In this document: one piece after another, positions 25,650 through 34,199 of the stretch
How the letters are laid out: every line of letters starts with the position of its first letter
Numbering within the stretch: position 1 is the stretch's first letter
DNA from: Myxococcales bacterium
GTDB taxonomy: Bacteria > Myxococcota_A > Polyangia > Polyangiales > Polyangiaceae
NCBI GenBank assembly: GCA_016712525.1
Contig: JADJQX010000008.1
Span: 1,680,501-1,744,500, forward strand
Direction of reading: 5' to 3'
Length of the DNA: 64,000 nucleotides
Position numbers and translations under genes: made by a program
Notes under the pieces: model-generated
The model's input: the letters and a program-made list of their open reading frames with translations, nothing else
Told to the model about the DNA's origin: nothing
Databases searched by the model: none

Positions 25650-26214
25650 GATGCCCACTCTCTCTCAGTAGCTCCGACATTCTGGACTTGCCTCGTTCGT
25701 AGTGGACACTCGCCGAACCTAGAGAAATACCCATGATCTCGGCGGCCTCGCGGACGGTGAGCCCTTCGTAGAAGGTGAGGTGCAGCACCTCACGCTGCCG
25801 GGGAGGGAGCTTCGCGAGCGCCGCTTCGATCGCCTCGGCGCGCTGCCGTTCGGCGAGGGACGCGCTCGGAGACGGCGCCTCGGCCGCGGGGTCGTCGTTG
25901 GGCTCGTGCGGCTCTCCCGCGCCTCGGGCCGGGCCCTCCCTCGGGGCGCGACCCCAGAAGAGCCGGAGGACCCGATAGCGCCTCGACTCGAGGGCCGTGA
26001 GGCGAATCACACCGAAGAGCCACGTGCGAAGCGAGGACCGCCCGTCGAACGTGGCTTTGCCCGAGAACACCTTGAAATACGCCTGTTGGAGCACGTCCGA
26101 CGCGAGGTCCGCGTCGCGGTCGCAGCACGCCATCGCCCAGCCGAAGCTCGAGGCGTGGAGGGCGGCGACGTCGTTCTCGAAGGAGCTCAAGGCGGGCGCC
26201 GAGGACGTTCGCAC
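25636..26214 (-). CDS. ECF-type RNA polymerase sigma factor
   Basis: In these 192 residues, region 2 is present as DLASDVLQQAYFKVFSGKAT with SSLRTWLFGVIR. A Pro/Glu-rich linker follows. Region 4 reads LPPRQREVLHLTFYEGLTVR, then EAAEIMGISLGSASVHYERG, a standard -35-binding helix-turn-helix. ECF sigma factors redirect RNA polymerase to envelope-stress promoters. The gene is 15 bases downstream of a DUF4349 lipoprotein gene and overlaps the putative anti-sigma gene, so regulation by release from that membrane protein is likely. Confidence 0.92.
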   Translation of the reverse strand: MRTSSAPALSSFENDVAALHASSFGWAMACCDRDADLASDVLQQAYFKVFSGKATFDGRSSLRTWLFGVIRLTALESRRYRVLRLFWGRAPREGPARGAGEPHEPNDDPAAEAPSPSASLAERQRAEAIEAALAKLPPRQREVLHLTFYEGLTVREAAEIMGISLGSASVHYERGKSRMSELLRESGHHERP

Positions 26215-26229
26215 CAGGGCCAGGACCGG

Positions 26230-27078
26230 TCAATCCTTCGCGGCGAGGGCCTCTCGCGCCTCGGCCCTCCTGCGCATCACGAACGCCACGGCCACGACGA
26301 GGAGCGCGAAAGGGAGCAGCGTGGGCCCCACGGTGACGACGGCCATCGCCGCGTACACGAAGAAGGCCGCAGCCCCCTTGAGCCCCGTGTCGGCCGCGTG
26401 GGCGATGCTCTTCCCCGGCGTGCGAAACGCCGGCACCGCGTGGGGCACGATCGAGACTCGCACGGTCGCGTAGGTCACGCGCGCCCCGACCGCACGGTCT
26501 TGGGCGTCGAGGCGCTCGATCGTCTCTCGAATGCGCGAGAGCTCCTTCTCGGCCTCGAGCACCTCGCCGAGCCCGGACGTCCGCGTCGCCATGAGCTCGA
26601 GCACGCGCTTCTCCTGAGCGCGCGCGTTGGTGAGGCGGGCCTTGAGGTCGGTCACCTGATCGGTCACGTCCTCGGTGCGCTCGGTGTAGCTCGCCGTCTC
26701 CCCGGTCCCTGCGATCGCCGCGAGGAACGCGCGGAGGCTCTCTGCCGGGACGCGCACGTCGAAGTGCGCCGTGCGATCGTCGCCCGTGCCCGAGCTGCTC
26801 GCGTCGGCCACGTAGCCACCCGAACGGTCGAGGGCCTCCCTCACGGTGCGGGCGGACGTGTCGACGTCGCCGACCTTGAGGGTGGTGTCGACCGTGATGG
26901 CGCGCGATCGCGGCGCCGCGACCGCTCCAGCGGGGGTCGCGGACGCCGCCGCCGGGGCCGAGAGGGCCGACGAGTCACCGGGAGCTTCGGACTTCCGGCA
27001 GCCCGAGAGCAGGGCCACGAGGGCGACGAGCGAGAGGGCGACGAGCGAGAGGGATCGACGAGCGGGGGTGTGCGTCAT
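26230..27078 (-). CDS. DUF4349 membrane lipoprotein
   Basis: This 282-residue protein has a lipobox (LVALLSGCRKS). The DUF4349 core has KVGDVDTSARTVREALDRSG, then GGYVADAS, RVPAESLRAFLAAIAGTGET, a coiled coil (DQVTDLKARLTNARAQEKRV and LEAEKELSRIRETIERLDAQ) and a strand YATVRVSIVP. Two membrane segments close the protein (AAFFVYAAMAVVTV and LLPFALLVVAVAFVMRR). DUF4349 proteins are envelope proteins of unknown biochemical role. As first gene of the ECF operon it may be a stress-response effector. Confidence 0.88.
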   Translation of the reverse strand: MTHTPARRSLSLVALSLVALVALLSGCRKSEAPGDSSALSAPAAASATPAGAVAAPRSRAITVDTTLKVGDVDTSARTVREALDRSGGYVADASSSGTGDDRTAHFDVRVPAESLRAFLAAIAGTGETASYTERTEDVTDQVTDLKARLTNARAQEKRVLELMATRTSGLGEVLEAEKELSRIRETIERLDAQDRAVGARVTYATVRVSIVPHAVPAFRTPGKSIAHAADTGLKGAAAFFVYAAMAVVTVGPTLLPFALLVVAVAFVMRRRAEAREALAAKD

Positions 27079-27162
27079 GCCGATGGGTGACCGGCCGCTT
27101 TCCCCTGTATGACACCCGGGCGTCGATTTTTTCGGGCCCGACCGTCACGGGCCTCCGCGCAC

Positions 27163-27213
27163 AAAAAAAACACGCTCGACCGCGCCTGAGGGGAGGGAGC
27201 GCGACCGAGCGTG
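27163..27213 (-). terminator. Rho-independent terminator on the minus strand
   Basis: Read on the minus strand, CACGCTCG (27206-27213) pairs with CGAGCGTG (27171-27178). Inner GC pairs extend the stem around a ~13-base loop, and eight T residues follow (27163-27170). It would end transcripts coming from the GAF/PAS gene at 27480 and insulate the DUF4349-sigma operon, whose promoter must lie in 27079-27162. Confidence 0.8.
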
Positions 27214-27479
27214 CGGCTCTCGTGACGGAGAAGACACGAGAGAAGAGGTTGGCAGCACCCGAAAGTTTGGGGGGGGATGAACCTCCGAGCGCTACCTGCC
27301 TGACGTTAATGCGAGCGCCGTGCCACTCTCGGGTCGTGCGATCTCCGGGAGTTACGAGCCCCTTCGGCGACGTCACCTTGCGAGATCGAACGGAGGCGCC
27401 TTTCACGTTTCACCCCTGAACGAGGGCGGCTCCCGCGAGTGCCTCCTACCTGAGCCGCGTCAGGCTCACTCGAACCGAG
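27214..27479 (-). other. Structured 3' region, possible small RNA
   Basis: There is no gene in these 266 bases, but they hold several stems upstream of the terminator on the minus strand: CTCTCGTG/CACGAGAG (27217-27224 with 27235-27242), GAGGTT/AACCTC (27245-27250 with 27280-27285) and a 7-bp pair CGATCTC/GAGATCG further up. The region is either a long structured 3' UTR of the GAF gene or a separate small RNA of about 250 nt. It matches no RNA family I can name. Confidence 0.3.
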
Positions 27480-28376
27480 TCAGGGAGGAGCCGTCCCGGA
27501 GAGCGTGACGATGGTGGTGTCGACCTCCCCGTCGACGAGGACCGGGAAGGCCGAGACACGAAACCATAGGACTTCCCCCGTAGAGCTCGTGAGCCCCATG
27601 ACGGCGCTCTGCGCTTTCCCGGTGCGGCGTGCGACGAGCGCCGGATCGGTCTCTCGGTCGAACGGGCGACGGTCGGCGCCCAAGCACGCGCAGAGGTCCA
27701 CGAGCGCCGAGCGGCCCGTGACCGTGCTCAGGACGGGTCGCTCGAGGAGCCGCAGCGCAGGCTTGTTCGCGCGGACGACGATGCCCCGGCGATCGTGGAC
27801 GAAGACCGGTTGCTCGAGACACTCGAGCAGCGTCTCGGCGTGCTGCGTGAGCTCGTGCACACGACGGCGCTCCTCGGAGAGCAAAAAGGCGCCCCGGCGG
27901 AGCTCGATGCGGTCCGAGATTTGGCTCGCGAGCTGGACGAGCACGTCGACCTTGGCCGGCTCGAGAATGCGCGGGACGACGTCGAACACACCGAGGGCGC
28001 CGAGCACGAGGGCGTCGGGGTTGCGCAGGGGGACGCCCGCGTAGAAGCGCACGTGGGGAGGGCCGACGACCATCGGATTGTCGCGAAATCGCTGATCTTT
28101 CAGCGTATCGCGGACCACGATCGGGAGCCCCCCGTCTACCACGTGCCCGCAGAACGCCGCGTCGCGGGGGGCCTCGGTGACCGCCAAGCCCCGGGCCGAC
28201 TTGAACCACTGCCGCGTGCGATCGACGAGCGACACCAGCACGATCGGGAGCTCGAGGAGCTCTGCCGCGCACGCGGTGATGTCGTCGAAGGCCGGTTCGG
28301 GCTCGGTGTCGAGGAGGCGACATGCACGCACCGCCTCGAGCCGCCGCTCTTCCTCCTGTGACACGGTCGTCTCCAT
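27480..28376 (-). CDS. GAF-PAS sensory protein without an output domain
   Basis: This 298-residue cytoplasmic protein starts at ATG 28376, preceded by a GAGGGGCGG stretch. The GAF domain (~5-160) has the typical two-component type opening (RRLEAVRACRLLDTEPEPAF) and DAAFCGHVVDGG, RFYAGVPLRNPD and LGALGVFD. A short helical segment (~170-195) leads to a PAS domain (~195-298) with LEQPVFVHDRRGIVVRANKP and MGLTSSTGEVLWFRVSAFPV. No histidine kinase, GGDEF or HTH follows, so it is a stand-alone sensor that may signal by protein-protein contact, or it is a truncated receptor. Confidence 0.85.
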   Translation of the reverse strand: METTVSQEEERRLEAVRACRLLDTEPEPAFDDITACAAELLELPIVLVSLVDRTRQWFKSARGLAVTEAPRDAAFCGHVVDGGLPIVVRDTLKDQRFRDNPMVVGPPHVRFYAGVPLRNPDALVLGALGVFDVVPRILEPAKVDVLVQLASQISDRIELRRGAFLLSEERRRVHELTQHAETLLECLEQPVFVHDRRGIVVRANKPALRLLERPVLSTVTGRSALVDLCACLGADRRPFDRETDPALVARRTGKAQSAVMGLTSSTGEVLWFRVSAFPVLVDGEVDTTIVTLSGTAPP

Positions 28377-28496
28377 CCGCCCCTCCCTCTCGCGAGGAAG
28401 GTACCGACAAGCCGCGAGCGCGGGAAGCGCCTTCGACACACGGGCGCGCGCGCCCTTCCCTCTCCGTGGTCGTGCGAAACGCCGTACTCTCTCCGG

Positions 28497-29150
28497 ATGA
28501 GAGCTCCTTCGGCCGCGGCCAGCATCGTCTCCGGGCTCGCGCTCTGCCTCGCCGCCGCCGACGCTCACGCGACCCCTCCTTCGCCGCCCCGAGGGAGCCC
28601 GCGCGTGCAGGAGGCGATGCACACGTACTACAGCGGCGAAAAGAGCGGCGCGTTCCAGTTCGCCGTGCCCGGGCTCGCCTCGGTCGCCGTAGGCGCGACC
28701 CTCCTCGCGATGGACACCGGCGAAGTCGCGAAGGGGGCCGCCGTCCCCATGGTCGCCTTCGGGGGTGTCGAGGTCGCCGTCGGGCTCGTGCTCTACCTCC
28801 GTACCGACGCGCTGGTCGCGCGCCTCGATCGCGACTTGATGCGGGATCCCGCGGCGTTCCGGACCGACGAGACGGCGCACCTTCGACGGGTGCGAGCGCA
28901 ATTCGATACGCTCCTGTGGGTCGAGCTCACCGTGACCGGCGTCGGCGCAGGGCTCGCCGCGGTGGGAGGGCTCGCCAAGGCCGACACCGTGCAAGGCGTG
29001 GGGCTCGGCCTCGCCCTCGAGGCGTCCAAGCTCTTCCTGCTCGACGCGATCGCGGACGAACGCGCGACGCCCTACCTGCGCGCGCTCGAGGCGTTTCGTG
29101 TGAGCGGCACGAGCGACGCCTTCACCATGGGCTACGGCGCCCGCTTCTGA
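28497..29150 (+). CDS. Predicted exported/membrane protein, unknown
   Basis: This 217-residue protein has a signal-like N-terminus (IVSGLALCLAAADAHA). Two hydrophobic pairs follow (FAVPGLASVAVGATLLAMDT and VPMVAFGGVEVAVGLVLYL; later VELTVTGVGAGLAAVGGLA), ending GYGARF, a C-terminal Phe as in many outer-membrane proteins. It may be a small integral membrane protein. It has no recognised domain and is divergent from the GAF gene, so the two could share a control region at 28377-28496. Confidence 0.68.
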   Translation: MRAPSAAASIVSGLALCLAAADAHATPPSPPRGSPRVQEAMHTYYSGEKSGAFQFAVPGLASVAVGATLLAMDTGEVAKGAAVPMVAFGGVEVAVGLVLYLRTDALVARLDRDLMRDPAAFRTDETAHLRRVRAQFDTLLWVELTVTGVGAGLAAVGGLAKADTVQGVGLGLALEASKLFLLDAIADERATPYLRALEAFRVSGTSDAFTMGYGARF

Positions 29151-29261
29151 GGCGTCGCGGCGCTCGGCCACGGCCATGAGCACCTGGCACGCAACCTGTC
29201 CACCGCGCCGAAGCGTCACGGGAGCACGATCCTGCCTTGCCTCTCGGCCCCTTCTGGCGCC

Positions 29262-30584
29262 ATGCTCGCGCTACCCGTGCGCTTCCCTGGCCGTCGCAAA
29301 CACAAGCACTACTTCCCGGTCCACGAGCGCGATCCGCTCCTCCACCACGCGGGCGTCGACGCCCCCGAGACGAAGGTGCACGTGGTCGGCATCGACCAGA
29401 CCCTGGTCGACGTCGACGCGAGGGTGCAAGAAGACCTGCTCTCGCGCTACGGGCTCTCGAAGGGGAGCTCGACGATCATCGCGAACGACGTGGCCGCGCG
29501 CCTCTACGACGAGCTCTTCGAAGGAAAGCTCATCTCGCACGAGTTCGCGGGCGGCACGGTGGGCAACACGCTCCACAACTTCTCGCTCCTCGCCGACGAC
29601 GCGTCGATCCTCCTCGGCGTCATGAGCGACCCGATTCGGGTCGGCACGTCGGGCTACCGCTACCTCTCGAACACGTCGAGCCGCGTGAGCCTCGACTACC
29701 TCCAGCCCGTCGACGGCCCCATAGGTCGCTGCTTCGCCCTCGTCACGCCCGACGGAGAGCGCACCTTCGCGATCAGCGCCGGCAAGATGAACGCGCTAAG
29801 GCCGGAGAGCATCCCGCCCCAGGTGTTCGAGTCGGCGGCGGCGCTCGTCATCTCGGCGTACCTCATGCGCGCGGGCGACGGCGAGCCCATGCCCGCGGCC
29901 ACCCTCCGCGCCGTCGAGCTCGCCAAGTCGCACGGTGTCCCCATCGTGCTCACGCTCGGGACGCGCTTCATCATCGCGGATCGACCCGAGTTTTGGCGCA
30001 CGTTCATCGCCGACAACGTCGACGTGCTGGCCATGAACGAAGAAGAGGGCGAGGCCTTGACGGGGCTCGCCGATCCTCTCCTCGCCTGCGAGCGCGCGCT
30101 CGACTGGGCCGATCTCGTGCTCTGCACGGCGGGCCCCACCGGGCTCTACCTCGCCGGCTACACCGACGACGAAGTGAAGCGCGCCACGCGGTACCCGCTC
30201 CTCCCCGGCGCCATCCCCGAGTTCAACCGCTACGAGTTCAGCCGGCCCATGCAGCGGGCCCAGTGCCCCACCCCCATCAAGGTGTTCGCCCACATCGCGC
30301 CCTACCACGGCGGCCCGGCGCGCATCACGAGCGCGAACGGCGCGGGCGACGCGGCGCTCTCGGCGCTCCTCCACGACATGTCGGCCAACCGCTACCACAA
30401 GGCCCGTGTCCCCACGTCGTCCAAGCACGCGCGGGATTTCCTCACGTACTCCTCGATGAGCCAGGTGTGCCGGTACGCGAACCGCGTGAGCTACGAGGTG
30501 CTCGTGCAGTCGTCGCCCAGGCTCACGCGAGGCCTGCCCGAGCGCGAAGAGGGCCTGAACGACGAGGCCTACTGGGCGATGTGA
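29262..30584 (+). CDS. gsk: Inosine-guanosine kinase (PfkB family)
   Basis: This 440-residue cytoplasmic kinase phosphorylates inosine and guanosine to IMP and GMP with ATP (purine salvage). The match to enterobacterial Gsk (434 aa) is collinear from the N-terminus: RFPGRRKHKHYFPVHERDPLL, VVGIDQTLVDVDA, EFAGGTVGNTLHNFSLLADD, YLSNTSSRVSLDYLQPVDGP, VLTLGTRFI, MNEEEGEALTG, LVLCTAGPTGLYLAGYTDDE, then the anion-hole/catalytic motif NGAGDAALSALLHDM and the end SPRLTRGLPEREE. ATG 29262 is only a few residues longer than the E. coli start. It is a single gene; structured-repeat copy 4 begins 11 bases after the stop. Confidence 0.95.
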   Translation: MLALPVRFPGRRKHKHYFPVHERDPLLHHAGVDAPETKVHVVGIDQTLVDVDARVQEDLLSRYGLSKGSSTIIANDVAARLYDELFEGKLISHEFAGGTVGNTLHNFSLLADDASILLGVMSDPIRVGTSGYRYLSNTSSRVSLDYLQPVDGPIGRCFALVTPDGERTFAISAGKMNALRPESIPPQVFESAAALVISAYLMRAGDGEPMPAATLRAVELAKSHGVPIVLTLGTRFIIADRPEFWRTFIADNVDVLAMNEEEGEALTGLADPLLACERALDWADLVLCTAGPTGLYLAGYTDDEVKRATRYPLLPGAIPEFNRYEFSRPMQRAQCPTPIKVFAHIAPYHGGPARITSANGAGDAALSALLHDMSANRYHKARVPTSSKHARDFLTYSSMSQVCRYANRVSYEVLVQSSPRLTRGLPEREEGLNDEAYWAM

Positions 30585-30594
30585 GCCCGGGTTT

Positions 30595-30683
30595 GGTCCC
30601 GCCCTGAGCGAGCGGAGCTCGCGATTTGGGGGGGACCGCAGGCGCGCAGGCCGTTAGGCCGAGCACCTGCGAGGGGGGGCACC
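30595..30683 (+). repeat. Structured dispersed repeat, copy 4
   Basis: The outer stem pairs ggtcccgccc (30595-30604) with gggggggacc (30628-30637), one mismatch. The inner hairpin GCGAGC-GGA-GCTCGC matches copy 2. The downstream hairpin has a four-base loop (GGCC-GTTA-GGCC) in CGCAGG/CCTGCG, then a G-run and CACCT. It begins 11 bases after the gsk stop, the shortest spacing of the four. Confidence 0.85.
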
Positions 30684-30779
30684 TCCTTTGCCGGCTCCCT
30701 CTCATTTTCTCCCTCGATTCCCCGAGGACTACGCGCGCCCTGCCTTGCGTGAGGCGCGCCGGGCGTCTATGCCGTCACG

Positions 30780-31856
30780 ATGCGCCATCGTGCCCCGTTC
30801 GTGCTTCGTGTCGCCTCCGTCGGGGTGCCTCTCGCGCTGGCGGCGCTCGTGGGCGCGGCGTGCGGTTCGGTCGATCCTACGCCGATCGACGACGAGCCCG
30901 CGGCCGACGCGTCCCCGTCCGACACCGGCGCGCGCGACGCGGCCCAGGCCCCCGACACGAGCACCCGCGACGCTTCCTCCGCCGTCGACGCCTCGGTCGA
31001 TGCCTCCGGGGACGCGACCACCGACGCCGCCGACGCCGCCCCGGTCACGTGCCCGATTTGCCGCTACCCCGGCGGCCCCGTGTCGGGCGGGAACGTCGCC
31101 GCTCAAGGCCTCGTCGAGACGAGCGGCCTCGCCGCGAGCCGCGTGCACGCGAACGTCCTCTATGCCCACAACGACTCGGGAGACACCGCGCGCATCTTCA
31201 TGATCGGCACGAACGGCGCATCGCGGAACGTCGTCTCGGTCACGGGCGCCCCTGCCGTCGACTGGGAGGACATCGCCGTCGGCAAATGCCCGTCGGGGAG
31301 CTGCGTGTTCGTCGGCGACATCGGCGACAACGGAAAGTCCCGGACCGACATCGCGCTCGTGCGCTTCCCGGAGCCTTCGCTCTCGGCCACCACCGTGGCC
31401 GCCGACGTCTTCCCGCTCCGCTACCCCGATGGCCCGCACGACGCCGAGACGCTCCTCGTCGACGACGCGGGCGCCGTCTACGTGATCACCAAAGAGACGT
31501 TCGGCGCGGTGTCGCTCGTGGCGTTCGGCGTCCCGGGCACCCCTGGCACCGCCCTCACGGGCCGCATCGTGGCGACCTTCACGCCACCCACGTTCGGCGT
31601 GCCCGCGGTCACCGGCGGCGACTTCTTCGGCGGTCCCTGCCCGCGCTTGGTCGTCCGCACGTACGCGGCGCTGCTCCTCTTCGAGGGCACCTCGGGCGAG
31701 GGCCCGGCCGACCTCGTGAAGCGCCCCTTTCGCACGCTCCAAGCCCCGCTCGAGCAGCAAGGCGAGGCTGTCGCCTTCGCGGCCGACGGGCGCTCCATCT
31801 TCACGGCGAGCGAAGGCACGAGCGTGCCGCTCAACGCCTGGTCGTGCGGCCCCTGA
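30780..31856 (+). CDS. Lipoprotein with propeller-like domain, unknown function
   Basis: This 358-residue protein has a signal ending LAALVGAACGS (lipobox) and a ~65-residue Asp/Ala/Ser/Thr linker. The globular part (~95-358) starts with a Cys pair (CPICRYPGG) and has VETSGLAASRVHANVLYAHN, DSGDTARIFMI, VDWEDIAVGKCPSGSCVFVG, DIGDNGKSR and GPHDAETLLVDDAGAVYVIT. The DSGD and DWEDIA signatures are common in exported propeller proteins of predatory bacteria. No catalytic site is identified. An 89-bp structured repeat and ~95 bases of leader separate it from gsk. Confidence 0.8.
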   Translation: MRHRAPFVLRVASVGVPLALAALVGAACGSVDPTPIDDEPAADASPSDTGARDAAQAPDTSTRDASSAVDASVDASGDATTDAADAAPVTCPICRYPGGPVSGGNVAAQGLVETSGLAASRVHANVLYAHNDSGDTARIFMIGTNGASRNVVSVTGAPAVDWEDIAVGKCPSGSCVFVGDIGDNGKSRTDIALVRFPEPSLSATTVAADVFPLRYPDGPHDAETLLVDDAGAVYVITKETFGAVSLVAFGVPGTPGTALTGRIVATFTPPTFGVPAVTGGDFFGGPCPRLVVRTYAALLLFEGTSGEGPADLVKRPFRTLQAPLEQQGEAVAFAADGRSIFTASEGTSVPLNAWSCGP

Positions 31857-31932
31857 GCTCGGTCCTCGCGGGCACGAAGAAGCTCTCGGAAACGGCAGGT
31901 CGCCCGCACGAAACCTTTGGTAACGTGCGCTC

Positions 31933-33321
31933 GTGGGCCCGCGGACGCCGACCAGCGCCTCTAGAAAGCTCCGCACTTTCGCGGCGTTAGGCACGATCGT
32001 GGCCTCGCTGCTCGGCGCCCCCCCCGCGCGCGCCGGGGGGCCCCTCGGCCCGCAGGGCAGCCGCATCGACACGAGCAGCTACACGATCGATCTCTTCCAG
32101 GGCCCGCTCATCGGCTCGTCCCGTGTGACGGCCATGGCCGGCGCCGTGGTCGCGATCGCCGCGGGCGCCGACATCATGACGGCGAACCCGGCCACGCCGG
32201 CCGTGCGCTACCCGTCGTCGCACTCGGTGACCGACTGGAACGCCGGCATCGAGTGGCGGTTCCCGAGCCAGCTCGGCACGACCGACTTCGACAACAACGG
32301 CACGAAGGGCTTCACTTACAACGACTTCGTCTTCCTCTCGACGAGCGGCTACGTGCAACAAGGGCCGCTCGGGCTCGGCGTCGCGCTCGACGTGCAGCAG
32401 GTCGAGCTCGGGCGCGTGAGCGGAGCGCCGGCCATCCAGGCGGCCTCGCTGCGCCTCGCGTCGCTCCACCTCATGGGCGCGACGAGCATCGGCGACGAGC
32501 TCCACCTCGGCCTCGGCCTTCGAGGCGCGTTGATGACCCTCCGCGACTCGGGGCAGTCCGAGCTCACGGCCGTCCCCGGCACCGAGGGCCTGCTCACCAT
32601 GGCGGGGCTCGCGCCCGAGGTGGGCACCCTCTGGGCACCACGCGATCTGCCCATTCGCCTCGGCGCCGCCCTCCGCGCGCCCGTGATCGGCAAGGCCACG
32701 AGCAGCGACATCGCGCCCGACGCCGCGGGAGATCTGCGCGTGGGCAACCTGGTGCTCCCGCGCAGCATCCAGCGCCCTTGGGAGCTCGAGTGGGGCTTCG
32801 CGATCCAGTTCGGGCCGAGGCCGCTCAACCTGCCGTGGCTCGACCCTCGCACGATCCCACGCGCGGATCTCGAGAAGCTCCGGAGGTCCCCCGACGACAC
32901 GCGCCAGGTGCTCATCAACCGCTACGACAAACGGCGCCGCGCCAAGATCCCGCGGCCCAAGCTCCTCGTCTCCACGTCGTTCCTGGTCACCGGCGCCACG
33001 GCCAACGCCGTCGGCATCGAGAGCTTCCTCGCGCAGCGGGTCGATCGCTCGGGCCGCGTGGCCACGTTCATGCCCCGCGTGGGCGTCGAGGCCGAGCCGT
33101 TCCCCGACTGGCTCTGGATCCGGGCCGGCGCGTACCTCGAGCCGACGCGCTTCGACACGTCGTCGGCGAGGCTCCACGCCACGGTGGGCGCAGAGACGCG
33201 CATCTTCCAGAGCGACGTGTTCGGCTCGTTCGACTCGCCCGTCCCCTTTCGTATGGGCGTGAACCTCGACGTGGCGCGCGACTACTACGACTGGAACTGG
33301 ACGTGGGGCCTCTGGTACTGA
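31933..33321 (+). CDS. Probable outer-membrane beta-barrel protein
   Basis: This 462-residue protein starts at GTG 31933; the signal peptide covers ~15-36 (AALGTIVASLLGAPPARA). The mature part opens with IDTSSYTIDLFQGPLIGSSR and VTAMAGAVVAIAAGADIMTA, the small-residue pattern seen at the plug of FadL/UPF0164-like barrels. It continues with alternating strands (GLGVALDVQQVEL, LHLGLGLRGALMTL, RMGVNLDVARDYYDWNWTWG) and ends in an aromatic residue. A substrate cannot be read from sequence. The next gene, an SDR, follows by 5 bases. Confidence 0.7.
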   Translation: MGPRTPTSASRKLRTFAALGTIVASLLGAPPARAGGPLGPQGSRIDTSSYTIDLFQGPLIGSSRVTAMAGAVVAIAAGADIMTANPATPAVRYPSSHSVTDWNAGIEWRFPSQLGTTDFDNNGTKGFTYNDFVFLSTSGYVQQGPLGLGVALDVQQVELGRVSGAPAIQAASLRLASLHLMGATSIGDELHLGLGLRGALMTLRDSGQSELTAVPGTEGLLTMAGLAPEVGTLWAPRDLPIRLGAALRAPVIGKATSSDIAPDAAGDLRVGNLVLPRSIQRPWELEWGFAIQFGPRPLNLPWLDPRTIPRADLEKLRRSPDDTRQVLINRYDKRRRAKIPRPKLLVSTSFLVTGATANAVGIESFLAQRVDRSGRVATFMPRVGVEAEPFPDWLWIRAGAYLEPTRFDTSSARLHATVGAETRIFQSDVFGSFDSPVPFRMGVNLDVARDYYDWNWTWGLWY

Positions 33322-33326
33322 CAGGC

Positions 33327-34199
33327 ATGGCGATGAACGACAAAACCGTGGTGGTCACCGGGGCGAACCAGGGCATCGGCAGGGTGACGGCCAAGGAGCT
33401 CGCGCGCATGGGCGCACGGGTCGCGCTCGTGTGCCGAAACGCCGAGAAGGGCCAGGCCGTCGTCCGAGAGATCGAGGCCGCGGGCGGCAAGGCGGAGCTC
33501 GTCGTCGCCGATCTCTCGATCCAAGACGAGGTGCGCAAGGCCGGCCGCGAGCTCCGCGAGAAGCTCGAGACGATCGACGTGCTCGTGAACAACGCCGGGG
33601 TGCTCGTCACCGAGCGGCGTGTCACGAAGGACGGCATCGAAGAGACGCTGGCGCTGAACCACCTCGCCTACTTCCTGCTCACCCACGAGCTGCTCGAGCC
33701 GCTCACCAAAGCGAAGAGCGCGCGCATCGTGAACGTGAGCTCGAGGGCCCACCTCCGCGCCAAACCGAACCTCGACGACATCCAGTTCTCGCGCGGGTAT
33801 TCCATGATCACCGCGTACTCGCACTCGAAGCTCCTCAACGTGCTCTTCACGTACGAGCTCGCGCGGCGCCTCGAGGGCACGAACGTCACCGCGAACTGCC
33901 TCCACCCCGGGGTCATCGCGTCGGGCTTCGCGCAGACGTACGGCGGCTTCGTGGCGACGCTGGCCAAGCTCGCGCGCCCCTTCCTGATGACCACCGAAGA
34001 GGGCGCCAAGACGCAGATCTACCTCGCGTCGTCGCCCGAGGTCGCAGGCGTCACGGGCCGCTACTTCGACCGCTGCAAGGCCGTGCGCTCGAGCAGCGCC
34101 AGCTACGACGTCGACACCCAAAAGCGCCTCTGGGAGATCTCCGAGAAGCTCGTGTTCGTGCGCGACAAGAGCCTCTGGGGCACCTACGCCAAGGCGTGA
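33327..34199 (+). CDS. Short-chain dehydrogenase/reductase (retinol-dehydrogenase-like)
   Basis: In these 290 residues the Rossmann motif TGANQGIG (~11-18) is followed by the NADP-type basic region (VCRNAEKG), NNAG (~89), the catalytic Ser strand IVNVSS and the YSHSK pair (Tyr and Lys of YxxxK). LHPGVIASGF fits the RDH/WW-oxidoreductase branch of the SDR family, which acts on alcohols, ketones or lipids with NADP(H). It begins 5 bases after the barrel gene, so the two are likely co-transcribed. Substrate unknown. Confidence 0.9.
   Translation: MAMNDKTVVVTGANQGIGRVTAKELARMGARVALVCRNAEKGQAVVREIEAAGGKAELVVADLSIQDEVRKAGRELREKLETIDVLVNNAGVLVTERRVTKDGIEETLALNHLAYFLLTHELLEPLTKAKSARIVNVSSRAHLRAKPNLDDIQFSRGYSMITAYSHSKLLNVLFTYELARRLEGTNVTANCLHPGVIASGFAQTYGGFVATLAKLARPFLMTTEEGAKTQIYLASSPEVAGVTGRYFDRCKAVRSSSASYDVDTQKRLWEISEKLVFVRDKSLWGTYAKA

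Noticed and set aside
27163..27480. 6S RNA, tmRNA, RNase P RNA or SRP RNA
   Set aside because: None of the signature sequences of these RNAs is present; only generic hairpins and a terminator are seen.
27480..29219. GAF/PAS frame extending to 29219 (579 codons)
   Set aside because: Upstream of ATG 28376 the translation loses domain character and lies antisense to the gene at 28497; the RBS-preceded ATG at 28376 starts exactly at the GAF domain.
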